Source: Phoronis ovalis (lineage: Eukaryota; Phoronida; Phoronidae). Taken from it: DNA of 19,604 nucleotides. The stretch spans positions 1 to 19,604 of the forward strand of contig JAOXYB010015365.1 in NCBI GenBank assembly GCA_028565635.1. The letters run 5' to 3'. Made by a program: the position numbers and the translations under genes. A model generated the notes under the pieces. It was given only the letters and a program-made list of their open reading frames with translations. It had not been told where the DNA came from and ran no database searches. The number at the start of each line of letters is the position of its first letter. The first letter of the stretch is position 1. This document shows positions 9,654-18,718 of this stretch, one piece after another.

Positions 9654-9967
9654 ACATACAGATAACAATTAGTATTACTTTATAAGTTATTCCATATACA
9701 TCAGGGAATGAAGACAATGAAACATTAAGATCAACACAGTACAATTGTATGTAGTCACATTTCTTCATCAAATAGCCAGGCCTAAATGGACTGGCGTAAA
9801 ACTAAATCACACTTTATAAAAAAATGTAAATAATAATAAAAAAATTAATACTGCTTAATCACAATTTATAGTAAATACGAGAAACGTTTTTAGTTATATT
9901 AAAATTATGTTTAATTTCTTTGATACAATCAATAAATTGTATATACTATATTAAGACCAGTTTTAAT

Positions 9968-10201
9968 TTAAAATGGTTCATTCATTTTGCGGTTGGTAGC
10001 CAAAAATCCAGGACCTCCCTTTAATTTGAATAATAATTCATGAACTTTCCCCAAGTAAAAACTCGACCGCACAGTCTCCACGAGTGTAATGCACACTTTT
10101 CGCAAAAAAGCTCCGTCCCTCCAGTTGATCTTTTTGCAAAGGAATTCATTTTTTGAGCGTTGTCTTGGTATTATATATAGATAGATTTCTGCCCCTATCA
10201 T
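9968..10201 (-). CDS. Small hypothetical ORF, doubtful
   Basis: A 77-codon frame with an ATG start at 10201. It includes KKINWRDGAFLRKVCITLVE and a glycine-proline-rich end, KLKGGPGFLATNRK. It has no known motif, signal peptide or membrane span. It contains the 16-base word shared with 1931-1946, in a region with no other sign of a gene. I rate it slightly above chance only because it starts with ATG and has a mixed composition. Confidence 0.12.
   Translation of the reverse strand: MIGAEIYLYIIPRQRSKNEFLCKKINWRDGAFLRKVCITLVETVRSSFYLGKVHELLFKLKGGPGFLATNRKMNEPF
10059..10074. repeat. 16-base word shared with 1931-1946
   Basis: Exact copy of AAACTCGACCGCACAG in the same orientation as at 1931-1946, with no clear similarity in the flanks. 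Confidence 0.35.
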
Positions 10202-11075
10202 TATGTTAATTATTGCACTACAGTTGCAATTACAGTTTTGCTACATCACGTTCTAAAGAGGTGCGCATTTTGTTCAATATATAAGTTATTGTATGCTGTC
10301 AGTATCATTAAATTGGTAGTACATTGTATATCGTAGGCGTTTTATCCATTGCTAGAGGTAGTCCAGTGTGGAATTTTTGCTGATCTGTTTTCTAGTTTAT
10401 TTTTACTGTGTTAAACTGTTCATATTTTGCTTTTTGTATTTTACTGATTCTATGGCCTTTTTACAAACCAGTCTCAATCTCATGGAAAAAGTTGGTTGAA
10501 CTTTTCAGAAACTTGAAACAACATTTATTTTACAAAAAGTGCATTATAAATATCCACAGGTCTAACAACGCAATAGAATTACTGGTATATTCAAACAATA
10601 ACATTTTACAATATTATGAAACTATGCGAACTTACATGCTTGAACAACTGGGAGTCATCTAATGACAAAATTACCAACTAAACATGACTTCATTAAGTGA
10701 AAATATCCCTTCTTTGACCAGTTACATATAGTTTTTAACCTAATACTATAAAATACAACAAAGGAACATATTTGCTTATTTTATACACATATTAAATATT
10801 TTCAAAAAATTTGTCAGATGTCCATCACATCTCTATGATTACATCACATTGTGGCTAGTATGTGGTTTGTAGCCTAGATTTGTAGCTGGGCTGTGCAATT
10901 TTTGAAGTATTTCCCTTAATTGTTGCATACATAAAACAGTCAGCCATAGTGGAAGTTGTCAGGATAAAAAAAAACACCTGACCCAAATGTTGACAAGTAC
11001 TAAACTCTGTACCAAATATCAAGTTGACAGGCTAAAAACTGACTCTTATTGCAACATACGTACATCTTAAGAACA
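10202..11075. other. Non-coding stretch, no gene recognised
   Basis: AT-rich sequence with one open frame at 10408-10662 that lacks an ATG at its upstream end and shows no motif. I see nothing supported here. The first recognisable copy of the downstream repeat family begins near 11080. Confidence 0.4.
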
Positions 11076-11079
11076 ACTG

Positions 11080-12335
11080 TTAGTTGGCTATCCTAGAATT
11101 GACCCAGGTCAAAATTATACCAGACCTGTACTTTGACGTGTATTTACCCATGTACTGATATGAAGCTGAACGGGCAAAAACTAGCCGAAGCAGTTATTGC
11201 AAGTCAAAGGAAGCATTAAGCGCAATGAAAAATTTGGATCGGCATTTGACCCACTGGTCAAGGTCATTCTAAAATATCCTCTAGCCTAATATATCCACCA
11301 ATCAATGGCCTTAGTGAATCTGCATTTGAATCATCTAGTCTAACGTTTCATCTTTCTTGAAAGTGAGAACCAACGTGGCCACTAGTTGGCCATATTGGAA
11401 GTAATCCGAGTCAAACTTAAATGTGACTGGAACTTACCTGTATTATTTTGTACTAAATACGAAATTGATAGGATAAAAACTGAAGCTGTTATTGGGACGT
11501 ACTCTCTCAAGAACGAACATGGCCACCAGTCGGCCAACTTCGAAGTGATCCAGGTCAAAATTATACCAGCCCTGTACTTTGACAGGTATTTACAATGTAC
11601 CGATACAAAGCTGATCATGTAAAACTGAAGCAGTTATTGCAAGACAAAGAAAGATTTATTCACAAGGATGCCCACCGACCTATGAATCTGCCTTCTAATG
11701 GTCCAGCCGATGCTTTATTATTCAAGGAAATAGGTGCAACCTGACGTGCCCTCTCAAGAGCAAACATGGCTGGAAGTCATCTGGGTCAAAATTGCACCTG
11801 ATCCAGCACACTTTGACCTCAACAGTACTTACTCTGTGCCGAATTTGAAGTCGATCAGGTAAAAACTGAAGATGTTATTGCGACAAACCAGTTCAAGAAC
11901 AAACATGGCCGCTAGTTGGACATCTTGGAAGTGATCCAAAGAAAAATTACATCAGACCTGCATTCTGATGTGTATTTACCCTGTACCGAATACAAAGTTT
12001 ATTGCAGGACAAAGAAAGTTTTACGTACAATGAAAAATGTCGAAGATTCGAATCAGTATTTGACTCACTTTTTAACGTCACTCAAAAATGTCACCTAGCC
12101 CATTATGCCGAACAACCTATGGGTTTGTGAATCCACCTTGGAATCATCCAGTCCATGAATCGTTTTCTGGGAAATGGGCACAACCTGATGGGTCCTCTTG
12201 GGAACAAACGTGGCCAGTTAGCCATATTGGAAGTAATCTGGGTTAGAATTGCACTAGATCTGCATTGACCTGTGTTTACCCTGTATCGAATATGAAGCTG
12301 ATCGCGGGTAATTGTTATTGTGAGGCGAAGAAAGA
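11080..12335 (+). repeat. Block 1 of a diverged dispersed repeat family
   Basis: At least six copies of one unit lie in the same orientation, with cores near 11080, 11374, 11516, 11765, 11902 and 12209. The core reads approximately GGCCATATTGGAAGTGATCC followed by AGGTCAAAATT. It is followed by a TGACCTGTATTTACC-like segment and by ACCGAATATGAAGCTGATC...GTAAAAACTGAAGCAGTTATTG. Spacing is irregular (about 140, 250, 140, 310 bp between later copies), so copies are truncated or indel-ridden. Upstream of many cores stands GAACAAACATGGCCACCAGT. Short open frames at 11386-11622 and 11916-12098 are by-products of this repeat. Confidence 0.75.
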
Positions 12336-13020
12336 GTTATGGACAACAATGCTGGCAATGCATACAGGGGATGATTTTATGCCCAGCCACTATGTGGATG
12401 GGCATATAAAAACTGTTATGCATAAATTTTGTTTATAAATTGTTATATCAAAATATCAAAACTTTTGTGGCAGATAACCACAAGTTGTCATATAATTGTT
12501 ATTACCAACATGTGGCAAACTGAAACGAACAAATAACAGTTGTATATTAAAGAAAGTATGCAATCATAACAAACCATTTGCAAGTAGTTATTGTAGTCAT
12601 ATGTCACAAAAATGTATTAATTTTTTGCATAGTTGAAATATGATTATCAAAAATATATAAAAATAGCACCACAATTAGATACACAGCAAGAACATGTACA
12701 ATACAATTTATCAAAAATTGGCACAAAAAGTCATGACAGTTTAAGGGTTTTTTGCTTTTACTTTTCGATGGGCAACACAATTTTTAGAAGCTCCCACCTA
12801 CCAGTCATACAAGTTTCTATATGTACAAATGAAAATCCGCCACCCATATTTCTTATTTAGAAGTGCAGAAACTGGAATGGCCCTGTAGTACTTGTATTTC
12901 AAACAGGTGGCAGTTCTGCATGATCTGTATTGACCTGAAAACTGACAAACTCACTAAACACTAGTTATTCTGTCACTTTATTGATTATATTCTTACCTCC
13001 TACTGAAATTACAACATATA
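12336..13020. other. Non-coding stretch, no gene recognised
   Basis: AT-rich DNA. An open frame at 12633-12860 begins at TTG and has no motif. No exon with convincing splice sites was found. Confidence 0.4.
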
Positions 13021-13027
13021 ATTATAT

Positions 13028-13310
13028 TTCAAAATCTCGGAGTCTTCTAGCATTCTGTTTTATTGTATCATAACAGTCTATTCCCATTAATTATTAAAAT
13101 TGTGTCTGTCCCTGCAAACCTATTTACATAATTACTAAATTTACGAAGTATCCCACAAACGGGAAGTCGATCTCAAATATTATTTAACAACATAACCTAA
13201 TCACTTTTTTCAGAATCCCCGAGTTTTCTAATTTTCCGTTTTATCACATTATAGCACCATCTTTCTAACGGTCCACAACAAATTATTTACATAATTACGT
13301 ATAAATATTC
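13028..13310. repeat. Diverged tandem duplication, period about 181 bp
   Basis: TTCAAAATCTCGGAGTCTTC at 13028 is echoed by TTCAGAATCCCCGAGTTTTC at 13209. Further matching points are CTGTTTTATT versus CCGTTTTATC, and ATTTACATAATTAC in both copies at the same relative place. The two copies lie just downstream of the 3' end of the GTPase gene. Confidence 0.6.
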
Positions 13311-13477
13311 AAAATTCTCAAGTAGTTACCTTTCGGTCACAACCAATAGCCCAATTGTCACTAAGAATTACACAGTTTTCTCCAATGCCACAAAACCATA
13401 CATGATTGCCTTAATATCCCAGCATAATAAATATACAGATTCAACTATTAATGTTCGTAAATAAATAATCTCACTTC

Positions 13478-13629
13478 TTACAACAGTGCAAAAAGAACAA
13501 TAATAACAACTACTAACATTAAACATAACACAAAACACTGGACTGATCCCGAAGTTGTAACAATGCAATGGTCAGACATTCTTTTTGATAATACTGATTT
13601 TTCTTTTATAGATTGTTCTTCATAGATTT
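13478..13629 (-). CDS. GTPase terminal exon: linker and membrane tail
   Basis: The acceptor is TTTTTTTGTTGCAG. The joint G|AA makes E, followed by IYEEQSIKEKSVLSKRMS, a short polar stretch, and CFVLCLMLVVVIIVLFALL directly before the TAA at 13478-13480. The 19-residue hydrophobic end, with basic residues on its upstream side, is a classic tail anchor. The phase match to the previous exon is what links it to the GTPase. Confidence 0.8.
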
Positions 13630-15660
13630 CTGCAACAAAAAAATTAAAAGTAAAATTTAAGATACGTATACTTAATTGGCAGAAAACTCTCAATTGCAAA
13701 CTGCTCTATTTTCCAACCTGTATAGCAGTTACTGTAACAGGCCTACCTATCCAGCGCAGACTCGAACCGTCGATTCGCACTCTTGTTTCCCAGCATTTGA
13801 ACCCTTTTTCCGGGTTTCACACCAAAATTCCTGCTACTTGAACCGTCATTTCCGGAGACTCAAACACTTGTCGAACAGCAGGTCCGAGTCTCCAGAAATA
13901 AATAACTATAAATATTTGTATTGTTATAAATAGACAAGACATTTGTATAGCTAGGAGGTGCAATTCTTAAAGTAGTTCTCTTAAGTGTTACATACGTAAA
14001 CCAAAGTGCCGGATACCATAAATGCACATCAATAAATCTGTTTTTTAAAGTCTAAGAAGGTCTATACAATTTTCGATGCAGAAGATTTAAACAAGATATT
14101 TCTGGAAAACCCGTGTGATCATTTAACACAATTTACCTTGCATAATGTAATGCAGTACAAAATCAATGTTAATGTCTTCAAGAGCACTCGTTTCCATGTA
14201 TGTTGCATTATTAGCGTCTGTAAAAAAATAAGTGTACTGTGATGTCAAATTTTCCACGTCAAAAAAAAATTACCTCATAATTTAATTCCTATGAATGAGA
14301 ATATTAAACAATAAAACTTATTCTGAAAACTGCATTTTCAAAACAAATTTGTAATGATTTAATGTCACACAATTTTTTTTATAGCATTGACTACAGTATC
14401 AAAGAAGTGTTTACTTAAAAATTCCAGTCTACTGCAAAACATACTGTCAAATATAATATACATTGTTTATCCTAAATTGAACCAACCACTGTATTAGCTG
14501 CCTGTTGACATCATTTTCAGTTTGTTGTAAGAAATTTAGTAGTAAATTATGAAAATAATATTTTTCTTTTTGATTATCACTCAGCATGATTTGTCAGCTA
14601 CATGTGTATGTTTCATTTCCAAGTTTGCTGCTGGGGTGCCTGAATTTCCCATGGTTGCATTTTATTTTTTTGTATGCGACTGTTTCCATTATGTAGAGAA
14701 GAAATAATGTTTTCCAAATTTACCTGCAAACATACTTCCATCTTCTGGTTCAACTTGTATTTGGTTCTCTAAATCCTTCTTATTTCCTATTATCATGATC
14801 TTTACAGAACCTTCACTGTTCATCTGCAGGAGTTTTTCTATCCATTTTTGAAGATTTTCAAATGTTTGCTTTCTGGTTAGGTCAAACAATATAAGTGCTC
14901 CATCTGTACCTCTTAAATATCTACAGATGAATATAGCTAGAAATTAACTAATTTTTACTCAGTAAGCTAGATTTAATGTTGCAAGGATTAAATTGCTTTG
15001 AAATAAAGTGACATGGCAGCCAATTTTGATTTAAAATGGCCATTAAATTTTCCACTACAAATTTTCATCTTTTAAATAATCCAGCAAACATTTTAATCCA
15101 AGTTTTGTTAATGCTGGTTCAGTATTTTCAGAATATATAATTGTTTTCACATGGCAGCCAATTTTTACAATTAACTAGTCAGCATTTCAGATTTTTGAAA
15201 TTTTGATGTCAGAAAATGAATTTTTTCTGCTGACTGTTGAATTCTGAAGGGCTTTAACTTCTGAATGAAAACAAATTATAGATCAGCCAGACATTTATTG
15301 CAGCCAAATTTTAAGTTTTATACTATTTTGAAGTTACATGTTTGGAAATTTTTTTTTTTTCCCCAAAAGTGTATTGATTTATTACTTGATATTGTATTTT
15401 CAATTAGTTGTTTGGAAGTTTATAGAAATGCTAAAATTAAATTTTGTTAAAAACAACTCATGCTTTAAAAAATCCAAAACTCAATATTGAAAACTGAACT
15501 GTCAGTATCGGTATTTATTACTTACTGTTGAGTCATCGAGGCATATTTCTCTATTCCTGCAGTATCCCAGATATCTACAGACATTTTAACAGTAGGCTTA
15601 TAGTTCTTCAGAACAACAGCACATACTTTGCGATCAATTCCATGTGTTTCATCATAATTT
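13478..15660 (-). CDS. Rab-like small GTPase with C-terminal membrane anchor, 5' end missing
   Basis: Four minus-strand exons (15526-15660, 14724-14920, 14137-14217, 13478-13629) join in phase at GT-AG sites and give 187 residues plus an incomplete 5' codon. From the first full codon: switch I THGID (5-9), WDTAGIEKY (31-39), YLRGT (46-50), FDLT (57-60), NKKDL (91-95) and METSA (118-122). These are the G2-G5 boxes and Rab-like landmarks of a vesicle-traffic GTPase. The last 19 residues (169-187) are a hydrophobic span ending at the stop, with no C-terminal cysteines. Rab proteins normally end in prenylated cysteines, so this one would be tail-anchored. Ile36 replaces the glutamine that positions water for GTP hydrolysis, predicting slow hydrolysis. 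The P-loop (G1) exon is not identified. Family assignment is firm; membrane of residence and partners are unknown. Intact frames and splice sites argue against a pseudogene. Confidence 0.88.
13630..14136 (-). other. Last intron of the GTPase gene
   Basis: A 507-bp GT-AG intron. It contains an unusually GC-rich patch (about 13735-13900) in otherwise AT-rich DNA, with a strong hairpin listed separately. The rest is featureless. Confidence 0.7.
13849..13898. repeat. Intronic hairpin with 13-bp arms
   Basis: TTTCCGGAGACTC (13849-13861) pairs with GAGTCTCCAGAAA (13886-13898) with one mismatch, around a 24-base loop. It lies in a patch whose GC content is well above the intron around it, suggesting a small inserted element. 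Confidence 0.55.
14137..14217 (-). CDS. GTPase exon with ETSA (G5) box
   Basis: This 81-nt exon is too short to appear as a long open frame. The acceptor is TTTTTTTACAG and the donor CAAG|GTAAAT. The joint G|AC makes D, then ANNATYMETSALEDINIDF and VLHYIMQ follow. METSA matches the ETSAK guanine-contact box, and the following residues match the amphipathic last helix of the fold (normally ...NV..AF...). Confidence 0.85.
14724..14920 (-). CDS. GTPase exon with FDLT and NKKDL box
   Basis: The acceptor is CATCTGTAG just above 14920; the donor GCAG|GTAAAT ends the exon at 14724. The joint CA|A makes Q, giving MTQQYLRGTDG as in Rab proteins (YYRGA in the usual form). It encodes 65 full codons. 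Reading through the donor gives a misleading in-frame stop (TAA) 30 bases later; splicing avoids it. Confidence 0.88.
14921..15525 (-). other. GTPase intron with an internal direct repeat
   Basis: A 605-bp intron between the WDTAG and NKKDL exons. ACATGGCAGCCAATTTT occurs at 15011-15027 and, apart from context, again at 15149-15165, 138 bp later. A short open frame at 15265-15450 on the plus strand is chance. Confidence 0.6.
15526..15660 (-). CDS. GTPase exon with switch I and WDTAG box
   Basis: The acceptor is a run of T ending TTTTTTTTAG (minus strand, just above 15660). The donor is CAACA|GTAAGT, with the intron's first base at 15525. The exon completes one codon, gives 44 codons from NYDETHGID to SMTQ, and leaves CA for the next. 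It carries the switch I threonine and WDTAG followed by I instead of Q. Confidence 0.88.
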
Positions 15661-15742
15661 CTAAAAAAAACAACATGAAAAGCATTTACCTGGTACCATG
15701 CGTAACACAGTGCAAGGAAGCCTACCAACAACCCTTGCTTAC

Positions 15743-15783
15743 ATAATGTCGAACAACTTAATGAGGTCTTGACCAAACAGCAT
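15743..15783 (-). CDS. Candidate 5' exon of the GTPase, P-loop absent
   Basis: A GTAAGC donor at 15742-15737 would close an exon ending ...LIKLFDI plus AT. The next exon's first base A completes ATA, so the phase fits, leaving an 82-bp intron with a strong polypyrimidine tract. From the ATG at 15783 the frame reads MLFGQDLIKLFDI. LIKLF fits the stretch after the P-loop in Rab proteins (SLIKRF), but GxxxxGK[ST] itself is missing. Either the true exon is a 25-nt microexon starting after the AG at 15769-15768 (AC CTC ATT...), spliced from an unseen P-loop exon, or the P-loop has been lost. The start choice is weak. Confidence 0.35.
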
Positions 15784-15824
15784 GAATTTTTTCAGGAAAT
15801 GTTTGGGACAGAATATCTTATCCT

Positions 15825-15830
15825 TTTATT
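15825..15830 (-). terminator. Candidate poly(A) signal of the membrane-protein exon
   Basis: AATAAA on the minus strand about 190 bases past the stop of the 16019-16382 reading frame. Such hexamers are frequent in AT-rich DNA, so position is the only support. Another AATAAA overlaps the stop codon itself. Confidence 0.25.
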
Positions 15831-16018
15831 TTCAGAAAATATTACAAATTTTAGTTCCGCGACTCCCTACCAGAGACATCCCGTAAACATGTTGTGAGGA
15901 ACATGTCATCAAATTTCTGTGTATGCAAGGTGCAGTTTAGAAATGTTTCATACAGGGAAATAAGGTATTGGAGAAAAGATAATTTACATAATGTTTAGAA
16001 ATAATGTAACAGCTACTT

Positions 16019-16382
16019 TTATTTCCATGTTTTGGGTGTCTTTGAATCTAAGTTATCAAGATTTGATCCAAAACAGCATGATAGTGTAACATGCCTTGGG
16101 ACGACAAGCATTAAAGAGTGAAATAAACAAGCAAGACTCGCAAGAATATATGGCAAAGCCACATATTTTGAAGTTCCAATTCGCAACAATTCCTGTTCAG
16201 TCAAGATCAACATCTTATAATCTGTAGCGTACAATCCTGCAAAATTTATTACAACAAAAGCTATTGTGGTAAATATGCGGGGTTCTCTTGCCAAATAAAC
16301 CGGAATAATAGAACTATAAATAGTGACTAGTAATGTGAAACTGAACAAGTCGACCAAAGTCAGAGGGTGTAGACAACCACGA
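16019..16382 (-). CDS. Probable terminal exon of a multi-pass membrane protein
   Basis: The minus-strand frame opens at an acceptor-like ATCTGTAG just above 16382 and ends at TAA (16019-16021), giving about 120 residues. There is no ATG at the front, which favours an internal start by splicing over a single-exon gene. Three hydrophobic segments are visible: around FSFTLLVTIYSSIIPVYLA, IFTTIAFVVINFAGLYA and YILASLACLFHSLMLVV. Short charged loops (AREPR, TDYK, TEQELLRIGTSK) separate them. The tail CCFGSNLDNLDSKTPKTWK is polar. The composition is protein-like and the frame is the longest clean one in this area. I do not recognise the family. Upstream exons were not found. It sits 235 bp upstream of the GTPase candidate exon, on the same strand. 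Confidence 0.45.
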
Positions 16383-17015
16383 CTACAGATTGATTCAACT
16401 GCTTAAACTCCTGATGCATTTGCAATTATACTAGTATTTATAGACACATATAACTATATAATGATGTTACTAATAATTAAAGTACATAAAAGAAATAGGA
16501 CGTTTCTAATAATTTTTTATGTAAAATATACCATACAAGGAATGGTACCTAACAACATCGCTGGTGGGAATTTGCATTCTGCTATAGAAACTCAATCTGT
16601 CCACAATGTTTCAATTATTATTACAGTATTGCAACTATGACACTTGTGTATATATACTAACATAATGCGTTCCAATGGTAAAGCAACGGCATTCCAAATA
16701 CACTAATAAATGTGACAATGAATACAGAATATATACTACTATGTTCCCAACAGCATAAAATATAAACATTCCTAGTGAACACAGATTACAATTAGAGAAC
16801 AATAAATACAGTTACAGATATAAATTACAAGAGTTTTGCATTCTAGCTGTTACAATAGCAAGAAAATGTTGAATTTTTGCATTGGGATTTCCTTAATTTT
16901 CAAGGACATTTTAAAATACAGCCTAGCTAGCTCATAGCATCCACCAACGTACATATCCACCTTTAAATTGTCCAGGCAATGCTAGGCCTTAATTACTGGC
17001 CATACATGGAACATG
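16383..17015. other. Non-coding stretch, possible intron
   Basis: AT-rich sequence without an exon I can support on either strand. If 16019-16382 is a terminal exon, this is part of its last intron. Confidence 0.4.
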
Positions 17016-17019
17016 AGAA

Positions 17020-17850
17020 CAAACATGGCCATCAGTCGGCCATATTGGATGTCATCCAGGTCAAAATCAAACTCAGCCTGTGTTGTGGCCTCTATTTACC
17101 TTCTGAATTTATGTGATCCCTCTATATACCTTCAGAGTCTTCAGGATCTGGACAAAAACATATTCAAATTTTAGATCGACAGTTGATCCATTTTTCAAGG
17201 CCAATTTAAGCCACCAGATGGCTATATTAGAAGTGATCCAGGTCAAAAGCAAATTTGATCTATATTATTTTATGCTATACTAAATATGAAGCCATACAGC
17301 ATATGGCCATATTGGAAATATATTGGAAGATGGCCATATTGGAAGTGATCCAGGTCAAAATCAAATTTGATCTATGCTGTACTAAATATGAAGGCAATCT
17401 GATAAAAACTGAAAGTGGTATTGTACCATCTTTCTTTGGAACAAACATGACTGCTAGTTGGCTACATTGAAATAATTCCGGTCAAAACAAAACCTGACCT
17501 GTATTTTTGGCCTCTATTTACCTTTGAATTCAAGTGGTCTCTAGGTATCACAGATATCACAGTGAAAACATGTTAAATTTTTGGATCAACATGCAGTGCA
17601 TTGATCTACTTTTTGAGATAATTCTGAAATATCACATATAGCCAGTCACCTATAACCTCCTTAAATCCACCTTCAAATTTTTCAGGCAATGCTTCATCTT
17701 TCTGGTAAAAATGCAACATGACGTACCATCTCAGGAACAAAAAACAGCCACCAGAAGTCATATTGGAAGTGATCCAGGTCAGTTTACACCTAACATGTAT
17801 TTGTACAGAATATGAAGCTGACCCAATGAAAACTGAAACAAAGGAAATGT
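17020..17850 (+). repeat. Block 2 of the same diverged repeat family
   Basis: Cores lie near 17023, 17210, 17331, 17443 and 17742 in the same orientation as block 1. They read GGCCATATTGGAAGTGATCC then AGGTCAAAATCAAA, with GAACAAACATGGCC upstream of some and ATGAAGCTGAC...AAAACTGAAA downstream. The 17210 and 17331 copies also share AAATTTGATCTAT, so they may be a later local duplication. The open frame at 17255-17470 is a by-product. Confidence 0.75.
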
Positions 17851-18695
17851 TACAACCAATGCACAGCCTATGACTACGTAAAATGCATGACCAGCATGCC
17901 AGCTCAAAAAATTAAGTGGGAGGAAGAGACATCACTACTTTTTCGTTCTTAATAGTTACTTTTTTTTACATAACATTTTATAATAATTTTTAGCACCATA
18001 GAAAAGTAGATGAGAAAATCCACTGTGTATTCGTGCATCGAGAAGACCCTCATAAAATAAGCTGATAACTCTTGCAAAAGTTCAGTATCAATTTTTTAAA
18101 ATATACTAATTGCCACCAAATAGTTTGGTAGTGAATTAGGTTTTTAGTTCAGGTCTCAGACACCTTCAGAAAGGCAGCTAATTTTCAAATTATTTTTATT
18201 ATATATAAATCAATTTTGTTTTCTGTGGCTAAAGAAACAAAAAAATCCCAGTTTTTTGAAGCTACAGCATTGGCCGGTGGACCTCCTCGCAATTTCTCCA
18301 TATTAGGAGTTTTTAGAGGTTGGGTTGCTTGTTTTATTTTGTTTTATGCCACAAATAATCTTTTTTGAATATAATTATTTAGTATGTATTTATTTATTAT
18401 GGAAATTTCAATTAAGAGTTAAATATTTGAATTTCTTCATTTGTAATAATTTAGTACAATAATGTGTTAATTCTGTTTATCTTAATAAACTTCTGCTTTT
18501 CCAGTGTCAGAGAGGACTCCCATATAAGCATGTTTTGTTATTTATTTATGTTTAGATTATAGAATGGTTAATATTTTAAGACTATTTATACAAAAATGGT
18601 GCTAAACAGTATGACATGTGCTATTTTCCTCTATACTTTAATATTTTCCAGTGAACATGTGCAATCTCACATAATATATTTAAAATGCAAAAAGT
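17851..18695. other. Mostly non-coding; one two-strand open patch
   Basis: AT-rich DNA with nothing firm. At about 18210-18367 both strands stay open without ATG-led length. The plus strand reads TALAGGPPRNFSILGVF and ends TGA near 18366. The minus strand reads KTPNMEKLRGGPPANAVASK. This GC-richer patch could be a transposon relic, but neither reading is recognised. Confidence 0.3.
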
Positions 18696-18718
18696 GATAA
18701 AACAGAACTGGGTAAGCA
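18696..18718 (+). repeat. Left arm of an inverted-repeat pair
   Basis: GATAAAACAGAACTGGGTAA followed by GCA is matched in reverse complement at 19337-19355 (GATAAAAACTGGGTAAGCA), apart from a short gap. The arms enclose about 620 bp. Confidence 0.45.

Noticed and set aside
12633-12860. 75-codon plus-strand frame
   Set aside because: No ATG at the start, low-complexity AT-rich codons and no motif; probably chance.
13740-13775. tRNA-like B box on the minus strand (GGTTCGAGTC)
   Set aside because: The sequence around it does not form a T stem, and no A box or acceptor stem is at a suitable distance, so no tRNA gene is called.
13676-13933. 85-codon plus-strand frame
   Set aside because: It is antisense to the GC-rich intronic island of the GTPase gene and has no recognisable motif.
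14689-14723. In-frame TAA right after HYFFST, suggesting that the GTPase is truncated before its G5 box
   Set aside because: A consensus donor GCAG|GTAAAT lies 5' of the stop, and the exon at 14137-14217 supplies METSA in phase. The read-through residues are intronic.
15265-15776. Open frames on the plus strand and the 84-codon minus frame starting MVKTSL
   Set aside because: The plus-strand frames are antisense or intronic. The start of the 84-codon frame runs through a strong acceptor and is intron; only the part from 15660 is exon.
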